DNA of 32,798 nt. Origin: Planctomicrobium sp. Its GTDB lineage: Bacteria; Planctomycetota; Planctomycetia; Planctomycetales; Planctomycetaceae. Positions within the stretch are counted from its first letter, which is position 1. Each line of letters begins with the position of its first letter. Position numbers and translations under genes: made by a program. Below, piece after piece: positions 27,445-32,798 of the stretch. The notes beneath the pieces are model-generated. The model worked only from the letters and a program-made list of their open reading frames with translations, did not search any database and was not told the DNA's origin. The stretch lies in NCBI GenBank assembly GCA_030626405.1, contig DAOUPA010000013.1, positions 1 to 32,798 of the forward strand, given 5' to 3'.

Positions 27445-28293
27445 GTGATTCAAAATTTCTATCAAAACTTTGCAACACTGAGTTCGACACTCATCATTGC
27501 TTTTTGTTTCGCAGGGACGACGTCGAACGTGCAGGCAGAAGACAAGGAAGATCGGCAGATGCCCACACTTCTAGAAACCTTTGCAGTAGAATTCGTTCCC
27601 ATCACACCCGGCAAAGGGAAATTCCCCAAGAGTGTGGTCATGGGATCTTCGGTTGAAGTGACACTGACGAACTCTTTCTCAATCGCGAAATATGAGGTCT
27701 ACCAAAACCTTTATGAAACAGTCATGGAGAGCAATCCGAGTCGCTGGAAAGGGCCTCGCAATTCGGCGGAAAGTATGACCTTTGCGGAAGCGAAACAGTT
27801 CTGCGAGAAAGTCACCCGTTTGCTTCGCCAGCATAAATTCATCAAGGCAAATCAAGTCGTACGCTTGCCCACCGAAGTTGAATGGGAATACTGCGCCCGC
27901 GCCGGGACAACGACTGCATACAGTTTTGGAGACAAGGCTCGTCAAGATGGTGACATCGGCAACAAGGCGACACTTCTTGATCCCTACGCCTGGCACACTG
28001 GCAACGCCGCAGGCAACGATCCCGCAGTTGGAGTCCTCAAGCCGAATCCATGGGGATTGTACGATGTGCATGGCTACTTGTCGGAATTCTGCCTCGACGA
28101 CTGGACTCCAACACTTTCAAAGGTTGCCGCATCGGCTCATGCTCCAGTTGCCAATAAATCCGATCAGGTTGCCGTACGCAGCGGTTCATGGAAAGATCCT
28201 TATACAAAACTGACCTCATCGTTCCGCAGGCCATTTCCGAAGAGTGGACGCGACGACGCCTTCGGATTCCGCTGCGTTCTGATTGAGGAGTAA
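27445..28293 (+). CDS. Formylglycine-generating-enzyme-fold (SUMF1/FGE-sulfatase domain) secreted protein, probably non-catalytic
   Basis: GTG 27445 gives VIQNFYQNFATLSSTLIIAFCFAGTTSNVQAED (signal-like); the ORF extends to 27325 and overlaps the previous gene. VVMGSSVEVTLTNSFSIAKYEVYQNLYETVMESNPSRW, RLPTEVEWEYCARAGTTTAYSFGD, NPWGLYDVHGYLSEFCLDDW, GSWKD...FGFRCVL. Confidence 0.85.
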   Translation: MIQNFYQNFATLSSTLIIAFCFAGTTSNVQAEDKEDRQMPTLLETFAVEFVPITPGKGKFPKSVVMGSSVEVTLTNSFSIAKYEVYQNLYETVMESNPSRWKGPRNSAESMTFAEAKQFCEKVTRLLRQHKFIKANQVVRLPTEVEWEYCARAGTTTAYSFGDKARQDGDIGNKATLLDPYAWHTGNAAGNDPAVGVLKPNPWGLYDVHGYLSEFCLDDWTPTLSKVAASAHAPVANKSDQVAVRSGSWKDPYTKLTSSFRRPFPKSGRDDAFGFRCVLIEE

Positions 28294-28300
28294 CCGACGT

Positions 28301-28537
28301 ATGAATTGGGACGACGACGAGTACGACGATGATTATCCGGAGGAAACGGACGAAGCGTTCACGTTTCCCTGTTCCAACTGTGGAGCCGAAGTCTACGAAG
28401 ACTGCGAAATGTGCCCGGCATGCGGAGAGTACGTCATCCGCTCGACAAATCCCTTGTCAGGCAAACCAGACTGGTACGTCTGGATCGCTGTGCTCGGAAT
28501 CATCGCAGTCGTTTTCGCCATGCTTTCGGCGTTTTGA
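28301..28537 (+). CDS. Small zinc-ribbon protein with C-terminal transmembrane helix
   Basis: MNWDDDEYDDDYPEETDEAFTFPCSNCGAEVYEDCEMCPACGEYVI (two CxxC pairs) followed by WYVWIAVLGIIAVVFAMLSAF. Start taken as ATG 28301. Confidence 0.8.
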   Translation: MNWDDDEYDDDYPEETDEAFTFPCSNCGAEVYEDCEMCPACGEYVIRSTNPLSGKPDWYVWIAVLGIIAVVFAMLSAF

Positions 28538-28615
28538 ACGGATCCGCATTGGCCTTTGGTGGAGCGAATTGAGTAGAATAGTGCTGGCGGAAGTTCCAGC
28601 GGGGGAGGCTTGCAC

Positions 28616-29317
28616 ATGGGATCTAACAATAAGTGGCGAATGGTCATCGTCGTGCTCGTGTTGTTCTCCGGTTGCGGTCCGAGCGTGACTTTTGAGCATT
28701 CACTTGTTGATCCCAACAAGGCTCCAAAGTGTCCCGATTTGTTTGGAGTATATCCATTTGGGAACGATGAAGAAGGGCGTGAACTCTATCTATCAGTTTC
28801 ATCAGCAGAACCTGAATACCCGAAGGGTTTCTTGCGAGTTCAGGGATACGCTTCGTCATTAGATGGTCGAATAGAAGTGACCGAATTTTCAAGATTAGCT
28901 TTTTGTGCCAGACGTGGAAACGATTACTTCTTTCATTGGCCGCTCGGGAAGAATTTGGCCGCCGCCGATGATGGACAATACTTTCAAGACAATTGGTCCG
29001 TCGCCGATACTGTTGGCTATGAAATCGATGCCTGGACAATGAATGACGATGGAAAATTATCGAAATGGAATTTTCTTGACGGGGAATATCTCGCCGAACA
29101 AATCGAGGCTGGCCACCTTCGCGGTACTGTTGTTTACGATGAACAAAAACCTCAAAGAGGCGTTGTCAATGACATTCAGTCGGTCCATGTCACCGCTACA
29201 AGAGACGAACTTTGGCGATTCCTTGATTTCGTGAAGAAGCACAAATTTCGTCAAAATCTAGAAGGTGGTCTTGAAGGTCTCCAAAAGTTGCAACTCTCCG
29301 AAAATGCCAAACACTAA
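28616..29317 (+). CDS. Lipoprotein of unknown function
   Basis: gggggagg RBS then ATG 28616; MGSNNKWRMVIVVLVLFSGCGPSV with lipobox LFSGC; no family recognised. Confidence 0.7.
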   Translation: MGSNNKWRMVIVVLVLFSGCGPSVTFEHSLVDPNKAPKCPDLFGVYPFGNDEEGRELYLSVSSAEPEYPKGFLRVQGYASSLDGRIEVTEFSRLAFCARRGNDYFFHWPLGKNLAAADDGQYFQDNWSVADTVGYEIDAWTMNDDGKLSKWNFLDGEYLAEQIEAGHLRGTVVYDEQKPQRGVVNDIQSVHVTATRDELWRFLDFVKKHKFRQNLEGGLEGLQKLQLSENAKH

Positions 29318-29372
29318 GAGTGTATTACGAAACCCACCAACTTTGAGTTGCGCACACTTCACTCAAATATCA

Positions 29373-30254
29373 CTACTCGGCTTTCGCTGGTTTGGGGCCC
29401 TTTTCAACAGGCCATAGTTCCCAGCGGCGGACGTAGAGCTCGGCGAGTTCGGTTTGCAGTTGCAGGCGACCGTATGAGGGAGTTGCATTGAAAGCTTCGT
29501 TGACCTGAACTCCGTTGACGAAGACGTTAATGTGACCGCCATCGCAAATGGTATCGATTCGTGTCCACTCGCCATCAGGGCTTTCGACATCATCTTTGCC
29601 ACGAAATCCGAGGACATCTTTCCAGTCGGGATCACGTCCGTACCAGTTGATCCGTCTGCGGTTTTTCAGGTCGAAGACTTCTCGCTTGCCACTTTTCTTC
29701 CAGATCACTTCGCCATCTCGGTCACGGTCGACTTCACAGGTCAATGTCATGGGGACAGGTTGGCCATCTTTGCCAGTTCCGCTGACCATGATGAAATCGC
29801 CGACACCGCCTTCAATAATCTGCACTTCAATCGAAGGCATCCAGATTCCACCATAGCCACCATCAGCACCGACGCTGTGGACGAGCAGTCCGGAATCTTT
29901 TGTTTTTTCTGAGCGAGGTGCCCAGGTTTTCTTGCCCCACTTGAATTCCAGAACGCAGTGGTAGTCACGGTATTCCGTCTTCGTGAGCAATCCGCCGAAG
30001 CCCTCGCCTGTGACATGAAGCATTCCATCTGTGATTCGGAAGACGTTGTTCGGGTCTTCAAGCTTGGTCTCTTTCAGGAACGTGTAAAACGAATCGAGCG
30101 ATTTTCCATCGAACAGCCGAATCAATTCGGTCGGACGTGTTGCTTGCTCGCGATTCGGTTCGTCAGCAAACCCGTGAGAGGCAGAAATCCCGAGGAGAAG
30201 TACACCGAGGAGGAAAGCTGAATGTCTTGAGGTGCTGCGATTGAATTGTTGCAT
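29373..30254 (-). CDS. DUF1080 (3-keto-disaccharide hydrolase-like) secreted protein
   Basis: Signal peptide; ELIRLFDGKSLDSFYTFLKE, FRITDGMLHVTGEGFGGLLTKTEYRDYHCVLEFKWG, DSGLLVHSVGADGG, WMPSIEVQIIEGGVGDF, YGRLQLQTELAELYVRRWELWPV. Confidence 0.9.
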   Translation of the reverse strand: MQQFNRSTSRHSAFLLGVLLLGISASHGFADEPNREQATRPTELIRLFDGKSLDSFYTFLKETKLEDPNNVFRITDGMLHVTGEGFGGLLTKTEYRDYHCVLEFKWGKKTWAPRSEKTKDSGLLVHSVGADGGYGGIWMPSIEVQIIEGGVGDFIMVSGTGKDGQPVPMTLTCEVDRDRDGEVIWKKSGKREVFDLKNRRRINWYGRDPDWKDVLGFRGKDDVESPDGEWTRIDTICDGGHINVFVNGVQVNEAFNATPSYGRLQLQTELAELYVRRWELWPVEKGPKPAKAE

Positions 30255-30477
30255 CGGGAGAATGTCTCTTTCGGCTCTTGAATTAAGGTGACCAGATCGA
30301 TGTCGTGCATCAACCGTCGGTCTGGATTGAAACGATGTTCAACCGTTTGTGATAGCCGGTTCCAAGAGAGAATGGAAGTGCTGTTACGACTGTTTTGCTA
30401 TCCGTACTGCCGAAAGTGAACGACTTGGTCGTGAACCTCATTTGCCGCTTCCTCAATTTTCGAGGTCACCGACATCT

Positions 30478-32793
30478 TCACAATTCAAGTTTCGCCCAGG
30501 AGAGGCGTTGTCGGTCGCCGGTGTCGCGAAGTCTGGAGAGCAATGTTTTGATCGATGGTTGAACGAACTTCCGAGGCAGGTATTTCATGTTGAAGCGGAC
30601 TTGCACGCGTTCATTAAAATCGATGAGTTCTGGTGAGAGCCAAACCGTTGCTCCACTTCCAGGAACTTTGATATAGATCACATTTCCCTGGTTCCCCAAA
30701 GTTGCCCGGGCAGAAATCTTCATGCTTCGGCGCCTTGAGAAAATGTCTTTCGGGAAAGAGTCTTCACGAAAACCCTTGCCGTCCAACCAATGGAAACTCG
30801 ACTCTGAGCGTCGCATGGTTGAGACTTCCCAGTCTTTTAATTTCGAAAGTTGCGGCCGTTGCTGGAACTGCATCCAGGCAAAGATGCGTTCCTGTTCTTC
30901 GTGGTAGGATTCGTACCCTCGGTGCATGTAATCACAATAGATGATGTTTTGCCCGTGTCGCATCATGTTGTTGAGGACATTGGCGTTCGAATCAACAAGC
31001 TTGCGATCTCTTTCCCCATTGACCAGGTACCACCCCAGATCCGGTCCGTTCCTCCAGTAATGATTGCAAATCCGTCCACACTCAGCATTCATCGGAACAA
31101 CACCAGCAAACCAGCCCGGTCGAGACATTCCGATATCAAAACAGGCATCACCTCCCATGCCATGTCCGGCCAGAAAGATGCGATCTGAATTCACCCCGTA
31201 GCGTTGTCGGAGGTCTTCAATTGATTTTGTGACGACCTGATGTGCTGTGGTGTTGCCCCCGTAACTCTTCGTGTTCTCATCGCAGTAATGTGGAGCGATG
31301 ACAATATAACCACGCCGCTGTGCCCAGCCCGGACGTGTTGCATCGCCTGCCCACCAGCGAATTTCCTGTTCGTGAGTTCGACCACTTGGTCGTAGCACGA
31401 CCAGGACCGGGTAGGAATGGTGAGGTGAGTAATTTGGCGGAAGCATTAAGGAATAAGTCGCCGGAGGTTCGTCAGCAGCAACATCGACGTTTTGTTCGAC
31501 AATCTCACTCAGTTGAGGAATTGCTCCGACCGAAGGAGGAGGCAAAAGTGGGATCATCTCAACGATTCGTTCAATACCGATGTATTCGAGTTCTGTCAGC
31601 TTGGCGATTAATTCGTCATCGAGAAACGGATCGTTTGTGTTGCGAAGAAATTCAAGTACCAGAAAACGCGCTTCCCAAAGCAGGATCGCTTCTTTTAAAT
31701 TCAGTGTCGCGTTGGCTTCTCCAAGAACCCAGCCTGAATAAGCGAGTGCAAGTTTCTGATCGGCAGTTAATGTTTTATCGAGTTGCGAACGTAAGAACGG
31801 GTTCAAACGACTGATCGTTTCATAACGCAGTTCGTCCAATAAAGTGGCACGCATCGACCGCAATCGGTCTGCCTGGTCTTTTTTGAGATTTGCTTGAAGC
31901 ATGTCGAGCATGACTTTTGCATCATCACGTTGTTGAAAAAACGTCTCGTATTCCTTCACAATCTCTTGAGCTTCGCGAAAGACTTCTGCACTGACTTGGT
32001 CCATTGGAGCTTTTTTAGCGATCATGTATGCAAGTTCATGCTGTCCTGCCTGGCGCCGACGCTGAACTTCATTGATCGCCGAAATGGCCTTTGTTTCCTG
32101 GATGAGATCATTTCGCACTTTGGCCCAGTCTTTAAGTTCAGGGAACTCCATCGTGATTCGGTCGAGCTCCTGTTGAGCTTGCTTCAACATTTTTGCCTGA
32201 AGGAAAAAAATGAATGCCGCCTTGCATTCACTGGGATCTGATCGGTCAGAAGATTGCTCAATGAGCGAAAGTAAAACATCCGGTGGGAGAGTGTTTGTAT
32301 CTAAATTGTATTCCCAATTGTGTGTCAGTCCTTTGAGATGAAAATAATCTGGACGGATTTTTGTGATCGCTTGAATAATTTTTGTCGGTCCATCCTTTGT
32401 CGTCAATGTGACTGTTCGACGTCCGAATCGATCGAATGGTTCGACACTGCTGAAGCCGCCAACGATGACTGGTCCCGCTTTGCGAGTGCTCCGTTGATGC
32501 TTCAGCTCGAAGACCGTTTTCTGTGCCAGCTCATCGTTCGCAATGACCTCGTCTACCAGCAACCGATGCACAAAGAAGCGGCGGACTCCATCGTCAATCA
32601 GCCAAAAGCTATCGATACGCACATTCCCTTTAGCGTTTCGATTGGCAGTTGCCTGACTGAGTCCGACGACTTTGACAGCAGTCCCATTGATGGTGGTTCC
32701 ATTCTTGAGAGTCACCTCATCACTCAACAGAGACGCAGGGCGTGCCAGACCAATCGCGAGAATGATCAGAAGTATTCGGGGCGAAGTGTTCAT
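30478..32793 (-). CDS. Large secreted protein with N-terminal planctomycete-specific region and C-terminal alpha/beta-hydrolase (esterase/PHB depolymerase-like) domain
   Basis: Signal peptide MNTSPRILLIILAIGLARPASLLSDE; YSLMLPPNYSPHHSYPVLVVLRPSG, VNSDRIFLAGHGMGGDACFDIGMSRPGWFAGVVPMNAE, WYLVNGERDRKLVDSN, YMHRGYESYHEEQERIFAWM. Confidence 0.8.
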   Translation of the reverse strand: MNTSPRILLIILAIGLARPASLLSDEVTLKNGTTINGTAVKVVGLSQATANRNAKGNVRIDSFWLIDDGVRRFFVHRLLVDEVIANDELAQKTVFELKHQRSTRKAGPVIVGGFSSVEPFDRFGRRTVTLTTKDGPTKIIQAITKIRPDYFHLKGLTHNWEYNLDTNTLPPDVLLSLIEQSSDRSDPSECKAAFIFFLQAKMLKQAQQELDRITMEFPELKDWAKVRNDLIQETKAISAINEVQRRRQAGQHELAYMIAKKAPMDQVSAEVFREAQEIVKEYETFFQQRDDAKVMLDMLQANLKKDQADRLRSMRATLLDELRYETISRLNPFLRSQLDKTLTADQKLALAYSGWVLGEANATLNLKEAILLWEARFLVLEFLRNTNDPFLDDELIAKLTELEYIGIERIVEMIPLLPPPSVGAIPQLSEIVEQNVDVAADEPPATYSLMLPPNYSPHHSYPVLVVLRPSGRTHEQEIRWWAGDATRPGWAQRRGYIVIAPHYCDENTKSYGGNTTAHQVVTKSIEDLRQRYGVNSDRIFLAGHGMGGDACFDIGMSRPGWFAGVVPMNAECGRICNHYWRNGPDLGWYLVNGERDRKLVDSNANVLNNMMRHGQNIIYCDYMHRGYESYHEEQERIFAWMQFQQRPQLSKLKDWEVSTMRRSESSFHWLDGKGFREDSFPKDIFSRRRSMKISARATLGNQGNVIYIKVPGSGATVWLSPELIDFNERVQVRFNMKYLPRKFVQPSIKTLLSRLRDTGDRQRLSWAKLEL

Positions 32794-32798
32794 GCAAT

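Noticed and set aside
1-32798. CRISPR array, tRNA/rRNA genes, prophage, IS element, or defence system
   Set aside because: No regularly spaced repeats, cloverleaf-like segments, transposase/integrase or defence-gene motifs recognised by eye; tRNAscan-SE, CRISPR and defence-system searches would be needed to exclude weak cases.

Overview
The window looks like ordinary planctomycete chromosome (family content: PQQ/WD40 propellers, DUF1080, ceramidase-like and Tat-exported hydrolases). It has about 23 supportable protein-coding genes. I could not recognise any rRNA, tRNA, CRISPR array, phage or transposase gene. Left to right: the N-terminal half of a sodium:solute symporter (runs off the left edge, missing from the ORF track); a WD40 lipoprotein; a secreted GH32/43-like propeller protein; an intergenic palindromic repeat; a tandemly duplicated pair of DUF2007-like genes, each with a perfect RanBP2-type zinc-finger pattern; an unknown membrane protein; a TrxR-like FAD/NAD(P) oxidoreductase without the CxxC motif. 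Next is a divergent group of five predicted hydrolases, most acting on amide bonds (amidohydrolase, M20D, ceramidase-like, NodB deacetylase, isochorismatase-like), centred on a decayed cytochrome/heme-binding gene remnant. It is followed by the core minus-strand cluster rplY-pth-rpsF-ssb-rplI-dnaB (rpsR absent), then YceH, a very large PQQ propeller protein, a large MscK/MscS channel, an FGE-fold protein without catalytic cysteines, a zinc-ribbon membrane protein, an unknown lipoprotein, a DUF1080 protein and a large protein with an alpha/beta-hydrolase domain whose nucleophile elbow reads GHGMGG. I found no convincing complete new system. The best leads are the duplicated DUF2007/RanBP2 pair, the gene remnant at 9.8-10.1 kb, the apparent pseudo-esterase, the amide-hydrolase cluster and the intergenic palindromic repeat. 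All product calls come from motif recognition by eye; no database search was run.
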